A stretch of DNA of 8,464 bases, taken from Thiohalobacter sp. (GTDB lineage: Bacteria > Pseudomonadota > Gammaproteobacteria > Thiohalobacterales > Thiohalobacteraceae). How positions within the stretch are numbered: position 1 is the stretch's first letter; each line of letters opens with the position of its first letter. This document shows, in pieces, positions 1 to 6,209 of the stretch. The notes beneath the pieces were generated by a model. It ran no database searches and was not told the DNA's origin. It saw only the letters and a list, made by a program, of their open reading frames with translations. The DNA lies in assembly GCA_027030825.1 (NCBI GenBank), contig JALVEM010000374.1, positions 1-8,464 of the forward strand, in the 5' to 3' direction. The translations under genes and the position numbers were made by a program.

Positions 1-352
1 CGGTTTCTGCGGCCTCCTTTCCCTGCGAGGGCGGCAGCGCGAGGGAGACGGACCGGGGGCCCACCGAGAAGATGCGATGGTGCACCGGGTCCAGATTGAC
101 CAGCCGCAGCCGTTCCCCCGGCCTCATGGCGAGGTAGTTGGGCTGGAAACGACCCCGATGCAAGGTGATTTCGTGTACGATCCCGCGGACGGAACCCGGC
201 TGTCGGTCGACCGGTATCAATGCCACGCTGACCGTCTCGGGCGGATCGGCCGGATCGCCGCCCTCGATCAGCACACGTCCGCGGATCTCGGCGGCCGAAA
301 GCGCGAGCGGCAGCAGGAGGCCTGCCAGCAGAATGGAGTTTTTTCCCGGCAT
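1..352 (-). CDS. Exported cupredoxin-like protein, N-terminal part (cut by window edge)
   Basis: The first 117 residues are visible; the C-terminus lies beyond the left edge. ATG at 352 opens a typical signal peptide (MPGKNS, a leucine-rich core to about residue 18, then a probable cut after LSA at about 20), so the protein should be periplasmic. After a short beta-rich segment (IRGRVLIEGG) comes a stretch resembling the plastocyanin-like fold of the 'methylamine utilization protein' type: RFQPNYLAMRPGERLRLVN at about 69-87, then DPVHHRIFS at about 88-96. His91 or His92 would be the first copper ligand. The remaining Cys/His/Met ligands would be in the missing part, so metal binding is unproven. 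No clear Shine-Dalgarno is seen; an in-frame TTG further upstream would spoil the signal peptide. The gene is divergent from the pyrophosphohydrolase at 452. The family call is by motif resemblance; the physiological role is unknown. Confidence 0.7.
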   Translation of the reverse strand, partial: MPGKNSILLAGLLLPLALSAAEIRGRVLIEGGDPADPPETVSVALIPVDRQPGSVRGIVHEITLHRGRFQPNYLAMRPGERLRLVNLDPVHHRIFSVGPRSVSLALPPSQGKEAAET

Positions 353-451
353 GCAGAAAGTAGCGGCGCCCGTGAGGGCCTCTTTAGCCAACAGCTGCGA
401 AGCCCGCTGCGATGTTGCGCGCTCTTCGCTCCCTCGCCTGTCGGAGGACCA

Positions 452-823
452 ATGAACACCAGCGACGATTCCCTCGAGCAGTTGCGGCGGCGCCTCGCGG
501 AGTTCGCCAGGGTGCGCGACTGGGAACAGTTCCACTCCCCCAAGAATCTGGCCATGGCGCTGATCGCCGAGGCCGCCGAACTGGTCGAGCACTTTCAATG
601 GCTCACGGAAGAGCAGAGCCGGTCGCTGCCGGAAGACAAACGGGAAGCCGTGCGTCTCGAGATCGCCGACATCCTGATCTATCTCGTGCGCATCGCGGAC
701 CGGCTCGGCATCGACCCGGTGGCTGCCGCATACGACAAGATCGCCATCAACGAGCAGCGCTATCCAGTCGAGCGCGTGCGTGGCGATGCGCGCCGTGCCT
801 CGGAATACGGTGAAGGTGACTGA
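452..823 (+). CDS. MazG/RS21-C6-like nucleotide pyrophosphohydrolase
   Basis: A 123-residue single-domain all-alpha NTP pyrophosphohydrolase, the usual size for this family. Enzymes of this type hydrolyse (d)NTPs, often dCTP or modified nucleotides, to the monophosphate plus pyrophosphate, acting as cytoplasmic house-cleaning enzymes. The Mg-binding signature is present: EAAE (Glu40, Glu43) followed by LVEHFQW, then EIADILIYL with Glu70 and Asp73, matching the ExxE...ExxD pattern. The N-terminal FARVRDWEQFHSPKNLAMAL also matches the dCTP-pyrophosphatase-like subgroup. The start is set by GGAGGA at 443-448, four bases after GGAGG. A longer open frame to 77 runs through the divergent gene and has no support. 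The next gene has its own promoter-like sequence, so this one may be monocistronic. The exact substrate cannot be read from sequence. Confidence 0.88.
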   Translation: MNTSDDSLEQLRRRLAEFARVRDWEQFHSPKNLAMALIAEAAELVEHFQWLTEEQSRSLPEDKREAVRLEIADILIYLVRIADRLGIDPVAAAYDKIAINEQRYPVERVRGDARRASEYGEGD

Positions 824-846
824 CGGCGTCCGTCCGGGGCCTGCCG

Positions 847-862
847 TGTGACGGAATTCAAG
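847..862. promoter_or_regulatory. Possible cAMP-CRP half-conserved site
   Basis: TGTGA, six bases, then TCAAG. The left half matches the CRP consensus exactly and the right half in three of five positions. It overlaps the -35 element of the sigma-28-like promoter ahead of the PAS/GGDEF-cyaA pair, so binding would probably repress and could give feedback by cAMP. This is weak evidence; a match this good can arise by chance. Confidence 0.2.
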
Positions 863-884
863 TTTTCTCCGGCATGGCCGCTAG
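858..884 (+). promoter_or_regulatory. Putative FliA (sigma-28) promoter of the PAS/GGDEF-cyaA operon
   Basis: TCAAGTTT (858-865), exactly eleven bases, then GCCGCTAG (877-884). The E. coli FliA consensus is TAAAGTTT-N11-GCCGATAA: seven of eight match in the -35, six of eight in the -10, and the spacer length is exact. TCAAG is also, from memory, a common form of the -35 in pseudomonad FliA promoters. Transcription would start near 891, leaving a leader of about 40 bases before the ATG at 932. No convincing sigma-70 promoter is visible in the same gap. This is a sequence match, not an experiment. Confidence 0.55.
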
Positions 885-931
885 TCTGAAGGCAGGGACC
901 CGCATCATCCATTCATCGAGGGAGTCACGTC

Positions 932-1708
932 ATGCACCCATCGCCGGTCGCAGGACCGATCAGGGAACTGATCCAGGGATTGAACGAAGGCGTCGCCATC
1001 GTTGACGATGCCGGCACCGTGCTGGAAGTCAATCGGGCATTGCATCGCCTGGCCGGCTTCGAGCCGGGAGAGGTACTGCGCGGTCATCCGCTCGCCGCCG
1101 TGCTCGCGGAGGGCGGCGAACGCGAGATCGCCTTCATGTCGCACGGAGAGAAGCGACACTGCCGAGTTCGATCGGTCGAACTCGGGGAGGGCCTGCGCGC
1201 GCTCGTCTGCGAGGACATTTCCGCAATGCGGCGGCTCGAATCGGAGTGTGACCGGCTGACGGCGGAACTCTCGGACCAGTCGCTCAAGGATCCGGAGACG
1301 GGGCTGCTCACCGAACGCGGATTGATGCTGGTGCTCGAGTCCCAGGTGTCCCGCTCGCGGCGTTACGGCAATCCGCTGTCTCTGGTGATGCTGGGCGTGT
1401 ACGGCCGCGACGTGGGCCGGGGGACGATGCCTGCCATCGCCCGCATCCTGCGCGATCAGCTGCGCTGGGCCGATGTCATCGCACGTGGCCGCGGGGACGA
1501 ATTCCTTCTGCTGCTGCCGGAGACGGGCGGCGAGGATGCCGCGCGGCTGGTGGAAAAGCTGCAGGCCCGTCTGGCGGCGGAATTCTGTGACAGGGAGGTC
1601 TGGAGCCTGTTCGGACTGGCGGAATGGACGCGGGTGGACGACGAACATCGTCTGCTGCACCGTGCCCGCCAGAATCTGCAGCAGGCGCAAGCCCGCATGT
1701 CGGCCTGA
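932..1708 (+). CDS. PAS domain protein with degenerate GGDEF domain
   Basis: A 258-residue soluble protein with no signal peptide or membrane segment. An N-terminal PAS domain spans about 10-98 (GLNEGVAIVDDAGTVLEVNR is typical); a short charged helix, possibly a coiled-coil linker, runs to about 118; a GGDEF-like domain fills 119-250. The signature reads RGDEF (187-191) instead of GGDEF. The usual metal-binding Asp and the FKxxND nucleotide motif are missing: the matching stretch is LVMLGVYGRDVGRG. The inhibitory c-di-GMP site RxxD is intact as R178-W-A-D181, five residues before the signature. The likely reading is a non-catalytic, possibly c-di-GMP-binding sensor rather than a working diguanylate cyclase. 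The C-terminal end of the domain is also short. The start has a good ribosome site, GAGGGAG, seven bases upstream. The stop is nine bases before cyaA, so the two are almost certainly co-transcribed. Confidence 0.85.
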   Translation: MHPSPVAGPIRELIQGLNEGVAIVDDAGTVLEVNRALHRLAGFEPGEVLRGHPLAAVLAEGGEREIAFMSHGEKRHCRVRSVELGEGLRALVCEDISAMRRLESECDRLTAELSDQSLKDPETGLLTERGLMLVLESQVSRSRRYGNPLSLVMLGVYGRDVGRGTMPAIARILRDQLRWADVIARGRGDEFLLLLPETGGEDAARLVEKLQARLAAEFCDREVWSLFGLAEWTRVDDEHRLLHRARQNLQQAQARMSA

Positions 1709-1717
1709 GGGGTCGGC

Positions 1718-4588
1718 ATGGGGGGCAGCCCGCAGGGCCGGCCGGAATCGGCGTTCGACATCGACGGGGTCCGGCTGCGCGAGGTCGTCCGCCGCTATCA
1801 CCTGATCAACCGGGACCGCCTTCAGCGCGTCTTTCTGGGCATTCGCGACCGCCAGCGCATCTTTCTGGAAGTCCTGCCGCTGCTCTTCCACATCAATCAC
1901 CCGTTGCTGCCGGGCTATTTTTCCAGCAAGGTGCCGTTCGGCATCTCCGGCTACAAGCCGGACGATCGTGCCATCAAGGCGGCCCGGCGGATCGCGCGCA
2001 GCTTCAGTCTGGCGAGGAATCTCGGTCGGCACGAGGACATCACCGCACTCTACCTGATGGGGTCGAGCGGCACCATCGCCTATTCCTCCGGCAGCGACTT
2101 CGACATCTGGGTGTGCGTGCGGCCGGATCTTTCCCCGGCGGAACGCGAGCTGCTGGAGCGCAAGACCGCGGGCATCGAGACCTGGGCCGCCGGCATGGGT
2201 CTGGAAGTGCATTTCTTCATCATGAACGACGAGGCCTTCCGCCAGGGCGAGCTGCCGCGCCTGAGCGAGGAGAGCAGCGGCTCTTCCCAGTATCATCTGC
2301 TGCTCGACGAGTTCTACAGGACTTCGCTGCTGATCGCCGGCCGCATGCCGATCTGGTGGCTCGTGCCGGCCGAACACGAGCAGGAGCACGACGCCTATGT
2401 GGAACGCCTCGTCTCCCGTCGTTTCGTCAAGCCCGAGGAATTCGTCAACTTCGGCGGCCTGGGGCACATGTCGGCCGGGGAATTCTTCGGCGCCGCTGTC
2501 TGGCAGCTCTACAAGGCGGTTTCCTCTCCCTACAAGGCGGTGCTCAAGATCCTGCTCATGGAATCCTACGCCGCCGAGTATCCCGAGCATCGCATGCTGA
2601 GCGTGCACCTGAAGCAGGCCGTGCACGACCGCGAGGTCGACCTCGATCACATGGACCCCTATGTCCAGATGTTCCGTCGGGTCGAGGAATACCTGTTGAC
2701 CAACGGCGAACTGGATCGCCTCGAACTCGCGCGCCGGTGCTTCTATTTCAAGGTCAACGAGCGGCTGAGCATCGGCCAGGGAAGGCGCACCCTGAGCTGG
2801 CGCCGGGAACTGATGCGCGAGCTGGTCGAATCCTGGGGCTGGACGCCGGGGCATCTCCGCATGCTCGACGAGCGGCCGCGCTGGAAGGTCCAGCGGGTGC
2901 TGGAGGAGCGGCAGGCGCTCGTGGATGCACTGCGGCAGAGCTACGCGGTGCTGTCGGAATTCGCCCGTCTCCACGAAGGCACGCATGCCATCGATCCGCA
3001 GGAACTGAACCTGCTCGGCAGGCGGCTCTACACGGCGTTCGAGCGCAAGGCCGGCAAGGTCGATCTCGTCAACCCGGGCATCTCGAAGGAGATGACCGAG
3101 GAGCGCGTCTCGCTGCATCAGGTCTCGGCCGACGGCCATGGCGGCTGGGTGCTGTACCGGGGGCACGTGCGTCCCGAGGAGGTCGGCATGAGCCGCCCCC
3201 TGAAGCGGACCCACAGCCTGGTGGAGATGCTCGCCTGGTGCCACTTCAACCGGATCGTGCACCCGGTGTGGACCATGGTGCACGTGTATCCCGAGGACTG
3301 CAGCGTCAGCAGCTGGGAGATGCGCTCGGTCATCGACGTGCTGCAGGACGTCTTTCCCGACGGCCGGCTGGACGAGCCGCGGCTCGACGATCTGGCGCGA
3401 CCCGCCCGCATCGAGCGCAATGCGCTGTTCGTGAACCTGGGTCTGGATCCGATGGCCAAGCTCACCCGCGAGGGCAAGCAGCTGGTGAGCAGCCGGACGG
3501 ATGCGCTGAGTTACGGCGGCTGCTGGGAGAATCTGGCGCTGACCTTCGAAGCACTGGTGCAGACGAGCTGGAAGGAGGTGTTGACCTTCCGCTACAGCGG
3601 TCAGACGGCCCTGCTCGATTGCCTCTGCGACTATCTGGCCTGGTCGCCGGTGGCCGGCGGGGATCGCCCCTCGCCCATGCTGGCCTTCAGTTTTTCCTCG
3701 ACCCGCGGCGCCACCATCGCCCGCCGGGTCGAGGAGGTCTTCGCCCAGATCATCGACTGGTATTACGGCGGAACCACGTCGCCGGAGACGGCCCGCTTCC
3801 TCCTGCAGGTGGGGCACGACTATCATGTCCTGCAGCCGGAGAACGGCATTCCCCGGACGCAGCGCTGCCCGGGCATGACGGCCCTGCTGCGCCATCTCGA
3901 GCAGGCCCAGCCGGAATTCAGTCCCCTGAAGGTCGATCGCGAGACGCTGAAGGACACGCCCCTGCCCGTGATATTCGAGGCGAACCGCCCCAATGTCCTG
4001 CAGTTCTTCTACCGGCTGCGCGGCGATTCGGCCGAGGTCTACATCCTCGACGAGAAGGGCTCCCTGTTCCACGACCGGATGACCTGTCGGGATGCGCTGA
4101 CCCTGCTCAACCAGTTCAGCCGTTTTCTCGAGAAGGTGCAGTACCGCATCAATCACTATCATGAATGCAGCCCTGCCTGCATGATTCGTGACATCGAGTA
4201 TCACCGGATCGTGCAGGGACATGAGGGGCCGACCCTGGAACGCCAGCGCATCAACCCCTTCGGGAGAAAGCGGGAGGGATTCGGGGTTCAGGTCATCGGC
4301 GAGGTGCTCGATGGTGGCCGCACGGTCTTCACGCTCTATTGCGACGAACAGGAGTTCACCACGGTGGAACATGGCGAGCACCTGTTCGAGGCCGTGGCAC
4401 GTCATGTGGTGGCGCGTCGCGAGGGAGGGCAGACCTATCCCATCTACATCACGGACATCGATCTCGCCCGCAGCCTGATCACCCACGAGGGCATGACCGA
4501 TCTGCAGTCGGTCCACTTCCTGGAATACAAGCGGCGCATCGAGAAGCGTCTCAACGAGGCGCTGGACCGGCTGGCCGCCGAAAACTGA
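1718..4588 (+). CDS. cyaA: Class I adenylate cyclase
   Basis: A 956-residue cytoplasmic enzyme that converts ATP to cAMP, the signal read by CRP/Vfr-type regulators. It aligns by eye with E. coli CyaA over nearly the full length. HHPLMPGY of E. coli appears as INHPLLPGY (59-67), and the catalytic nucleotidyltransferase-like motif is MGSSGTIAYSSGSDFDIWVC (114-133), with Ser116, Ser126, Asp127, Asp129 and Trp131 in the expected places. LEVHFFIMNDE (162-172), LLLDEFYR and GASLWQLYK-like and SPYKAVLK segments follow. The C-terminal half, regulatory in E. coli, is present up to about residue 830 (EYHRIV). A further 125 residues or so, beyond the E. coli end, carry YPIYITDIDLA. I recall longer forms of this kind in pseudomonads. 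The ribosome site GAGGGG (1706-1711) overlaps the preceding stop codon, which fits translational coupling. No frameshift or missing key residue is seen. No clear terminator hairpin follows before the convergent gene at 4637. Confidence 0.96.
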   Translation: MGGSPQGRPESAFDIDGVRLREVVRRYHLINRDRLQRVFLGIRDRQRIFLEVLPLLFHINHPLLPGYFSSKVPFGISGYKPDDRAIKAARRIARSFSLARNLGRHEDITALYLMGSSGTIAYSSGSDFDIWVCVRPDLSPAERELLERKTAGIETWAAGMGLEVHFFIMNDEAFRQGELPRLSEESSGSSQYHLLLDEFYRTSLLIAGRMPIWWLVPAEHEQEHDAYVERLVSRRFVKPEEFVNFGGLGHMSAGEFFGAAVWQLYKAVSSPYKAVLKILLMESYAAEYPEHRMLSVHLKQAVHDREVDLDHMDPYVQMFRRVEEYLLTNGELDRLELARRCFYFKVNERLSIGQGRRTLSWRRELMRELVESWGWTPGHLRMLDERPRWKVQRVLEERQALVDALRQSYAVLSEFARLHEGTHAIDPQELNLLGRRLYTAFERKAGKVDLVNPGISKEMTEERVSLHQVSADGHGGWVLYRGHVRPEEVGMSRPLKRTHSLVEMLAWCHFNRIVHPVWTMVHVYPEDCSVSSWEMRSVIDVLQDVFPDGRLDEPRLDDLARPARIERNALFVNLGLDPMAKLTREGKQLVSSRTDALSYGGCWENLALTFEALVQTSWKEVLTFRYSGQTALLDCLCDYLAWSPVAGGDRPSPMLAFSFSSTRGATIARRVEEVFAQIIDWYYGGTTSPETARFLLQVGHDYHVLQPENGIPRTQRCPGMTALLRHLEQAQPEFSPLKVDRETLKDTPLPVIFEANRPNVLQFFYRLRGDSAEVYILDEKGSLFHDRMTCRDALTLLNQFSRFLEKVQYRINHYHECSPACMIRDIEYHRIVQGHEGPTLERQRINPFGRKREGFGVQVIGEVLDGGRTVFTLYCDEQEFTTVEHGEHLFEAVARHVVARREGGQTYPIYITDIDLARSLITHEGMTDLQSVHFLEYKRRIEKRLNEALDRLAAEN

Positions 4589-4636
4589 AACGGTGCAGCC
4601 CGCGGAAAGGCATCGTGAGGGTTGTTCGTCGGCCTG

Positions 4637-5095
4637 CTACTCCGCCTCTCTGACCTCGTCCAGCATGTCCTGAATGTCCCGCGCCCAGCGCTCGAAGACG
4701 GGCCTGAGTTCGGGGTGCCGGTAGAAGCGTTCGAGCAGTACCGGATTGGCGGTCACGAGCAGGGTCTGGTCGTTCTCGGCGAAGATGGCGATCTTGAGCG
4801 GCAGGTAGGGGATGAGGTCGGGATAGGCACGGCTCAGCCGCCGGATCTCCTCGGGACGGCCGAAGAAGACCACCCGATACTTGTCGGTCTTGTAGCCGAA
4901 GGTGGTCAGTCCGATGTCCACCCGCTGGACGCGAGAGAGAGTGTAGCCGTGCTCGCGGATGCTGTCCTGCAGCGCCAGCATGGCTTCCTCGAAGGCCAGG
5001 GGAGAGCGGGCGATCAGGAGTTCGTTGGCGCTTGCGGAAATCGCCGCCGTCAGCAGCCAGAGCAGCGTTGCCAGTCGTCCGAGCCTGCCGATCAC
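4637..5095 (-). CDS. Exported DUF302 protein without cysteines
   Basis: 152 residues. An N-terminal signal peptide (MIGRLGRLATLLWLLTAAIS, probable cut after ASA at 21-23) predicts a periplasmic protein. The rest is one DUF302 domain, about 30-122: FEEAMLALQDSIREHGYTLSRVQ, then YLPLKIAIF and LLVTANPVLL, with a helical tail to the end. DUF302 has no firmly established function. It resembles the C-terminal domain of the upstream cytochrome (YTLSRVQRVD here against FRLIRVQYLE there), so the two are probably paralogous. The family's LPC motif is LPL here (98-100), and the protein has no cysteine at all. The start is GTG at 5095, overlapping the upstream TGA as GTGA. It is supported by a strong GAGGAGG at 5103-5109 with a seven-base spacing, so translation is probably coupled to the cytochrome. 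It converges with cyaA. Confidence 0.82.
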   Translation of the reverse strand: MIGRLGRLATLLWLLTAAISASANELLIARSPLAFEEAMLALQDSIREHGYTLSRVQRVDIGLTTFGYKTDKYRVVFFGRPEEIRRLSRAYPDLIPYLPLKIAIFAENDQTLLVTANPVLLERFYRHPELRPVFERWARDIQDMLDEVREAE

Positions 5096-6159
5096 AGCGT
5101 GGCCTCCTCGAGAATTTCCTGGTAGGTCTGGCGCATCTGGTCGCAGGCCTCGTCGAGCTGCTCGTTGTTGAAGACCGCGCTCAGGCGCGTGGGATTGATG
5201 CTCATGACCAGCACGGTGCCGTCCTCGCGCTCGACCACCGTGACCCGGCAGGGCAGGAAGAGCCCGACCCTGGGATCGATGGCCAGGGCGTCATACAGGA
5301 AATTGAAGTTGCAGAAATAGACGATCACCTGTCGTCTGTTGACCTGGTCCGGAGGGAAAAAGCCGTCCTCGAGGTATTGCACGCGGATCAGGCGGAAGTT
5401 CTTGCCGATGATGGCGGCCTTGACGTTTTCCACCGTCTCCTCCAGCCCGTAGGACGACTCCTCGACCAGAATGGCGGGCGTCTCCCCGTGCTCGCGGGCC
5501 CGGGCCTTGCGTGCGGCTTCCTTCTCCAGGCTGCGGATGAAGGCGACGATGTCGTCGATGTCCTGCTCGCTCAGGCCCTGTTTCAGGAAGGACACCATGG
5601 GCGTGCCGGAACGCCCGCGGCGCAGCGTCTCCCGGATCATGGCGTCGGGGGCGGCCGCCAGGAAGCCCCGGTTGTTCAGCGCCGGGGCGATGATGGGGAG
5701 CTCACGCGGCCGCGAGAAGGTCACACCGGTGCCATGGCCGCCCTGGGCGTGTTCGCCATGGCAGCGGGCGCAGTGTTTCGCGTACAGCTCCCGGCCATGT
5801 TCGGGATTTCCTTCGATCCGGGTCCTGTCATAGCGTGGCGGACGGACGTCGGGGTTCCAGCTTCGGATGTGGCGGATGATGGCGTCGATCTCGGCATCCG
5901 AAAGCTGGGGAAAGGCCGGCATGACCCGGCCGGGTCGGCCCATCCGGATCGTGGTGCGGAAATAGTCGTCGCTGGCCACGGCCTGGAAGTCGGGCAATGC
6001 CAGCGGCACGCCCACGCCGCCCCGGCCGTCCGCCCCGTGGCAGGCCGCGCAATGCTGCGCATACAGCCGGGCGCCGTCGGGTGTCTTTGCTGCATGTGCC
6101 CCCATGATCGGCCAGGAGAGCCCGAGGAACAGCAGCAGGGAATTCAGCAGGTGTTTCAT
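5092..6159 (-). CDS. Periplasmic di-haem cytochrome c fused to DUF302
   Basis: 355 residues from ATG at 6159. Domains: signal peptide 1-23 (LLNSLLLFLGL core, cut after AHA); first cytochrome c domain with CAACH (37-41) and probable axial Met80 in VMPAF; second cytochrome c domain with CARCH (130-134) and probable Met188 in GTPMVSF; a charged linker (about 211-228); then DUF302 (about 235-352) with YFCNF (Cys283) and FLPCRVTVVE (Cys304). Each CxxCH should bind one haem covalently after export, so the protein is an electron carrier or a haem-linked redox enzyme in the periplasm. DUF302 has no known reaction; its two cysteines could form a redox pair or bind a ligand, which is inference. A TTG nine bases upstream is a possible start but has no better ribosome site. 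No Shine-Dalgarno precedes the ATG, and the predicted transcript begins only two bases before it. It is coupled to the DUF302 gene downstream. The partner and pathway are unknown. Confidence 0.88.
   Translation of the reverse strand: MKHLLNSLLLFLGLSWPIMGAHAAKTPDGARLYAQHCAACHGADGRGGVGVPLALPDFQAVASDDYFRTTIRMGRPGRVMPAFPQLSDAEIDAIIRHIRSWNPDVRPPRYDRTRIEGNPEHGRELYAKHCARCHGEHAQGGHGTGVTFSRPRELPIIAPALNNRGFLAAAPDAMIRETLRRGRSGTPMVSFLKQGLSEQDIDDIVAFIRSLEKEAARKARAREHGETPAILVEESSYGLEETVENVKAAIIGKNFRLIRVQYLEDGFFPPDQVNRRQVIVYFCNFNFLYDALAIDPRVGLFLPCRVTVVEREDGTVLVMSINPTRLSAVFNNEQLDEACDQMRQTYQEILEEATL
5103..5109 (-). promoter_or_regulatory. Ribosome binding site inside the cytochrome gene, for the DUF302 gene
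   Basis: GAGGAGG on the minus strand, seven bases before the GTG start at 5095. It lies within the last codons of the upstream gene. It decides the GTG start and supports coupled translation of the pair. Confidence 0.75.
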
Positions 6160-6160
6160 G

Positions 6161-6209
6161 ACTTTCAACTATAGACGCATTTGGACACCGGAGGGTTGAT
6201 GCGCGTCAA
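6161..6209 (-). promoter_or_regulatory. Putative FNR/Anr-dependent class II promoter of the cytochrome-DUF302 operon
   Basis: Read on the minus strand, TTGAC-GCGC-ATCAA (6209-6196) matches the FNR/Anr consensus TTGAT-N4-ATCAA in nine of ten fixed positions. A -10 element TATAGT (6173-6168) would start transcription near 6161. The box centre, 6202.5, is then exactly 41.5 bases upstream, the standard place for a class II FNR-activated promoter, and there is no good -35, as is usual for such promoters. The box overlaps the esterase stop codon. This predicts induction at low oxygen, or by nitric oxide if the regulator is of the Dnr type. Confidence 0.6.

Noticed and set aside
77..823. Longer start giving a 248-residue version of the pyrophosphohydrolase
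   Set aside because: The added N-terminus lies over the divergent cupredoxin-like gene, has no family resemblance, and the internal ATG at 452 has a good GGAGGA and the normal family length.
822..834. Small inverted repeat GACGG-CGT-CCGTC after the pyrophosphohydrolase
   Set aside because: Only five base pairs with a three-base loop and no T-run after it, so not a credible intrinsic terminator.
1624..4164. 846-codon plus-strand frame inside cyaA
   Set aside because: Low-complexity Arg/Ala/Gly/Pro translation in an alternative frame of a clearly conserved gene; a GC artefact.
905..4516. Open frame of 1203 codons on the minus strand, antisense to the PAS/GGDEF gene and cyaA
   Set aside because: It exactly shadows two well-supported genes. 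High GC at third codon positions removes stops from the antisense frame. The translation is rich in His, Gln, Arg and Ala with no recognisable domain, and no ribosome site was seen.
6166..6168. TTG as an alternative start of the cytochrome gene
   Set aside because: It adds only three residues, has no ribosome site, and lies upstream of the predicted transcription start; the ATG at 6159 gives a clean signal peptide.
5032..6174. 380-codon plus-strand frame opposite the cytochrome gene
   Set aside because: The minus strand carries two CxxCH motifs, a signal peptide and DUF302; the plus frame has no recognisable features.
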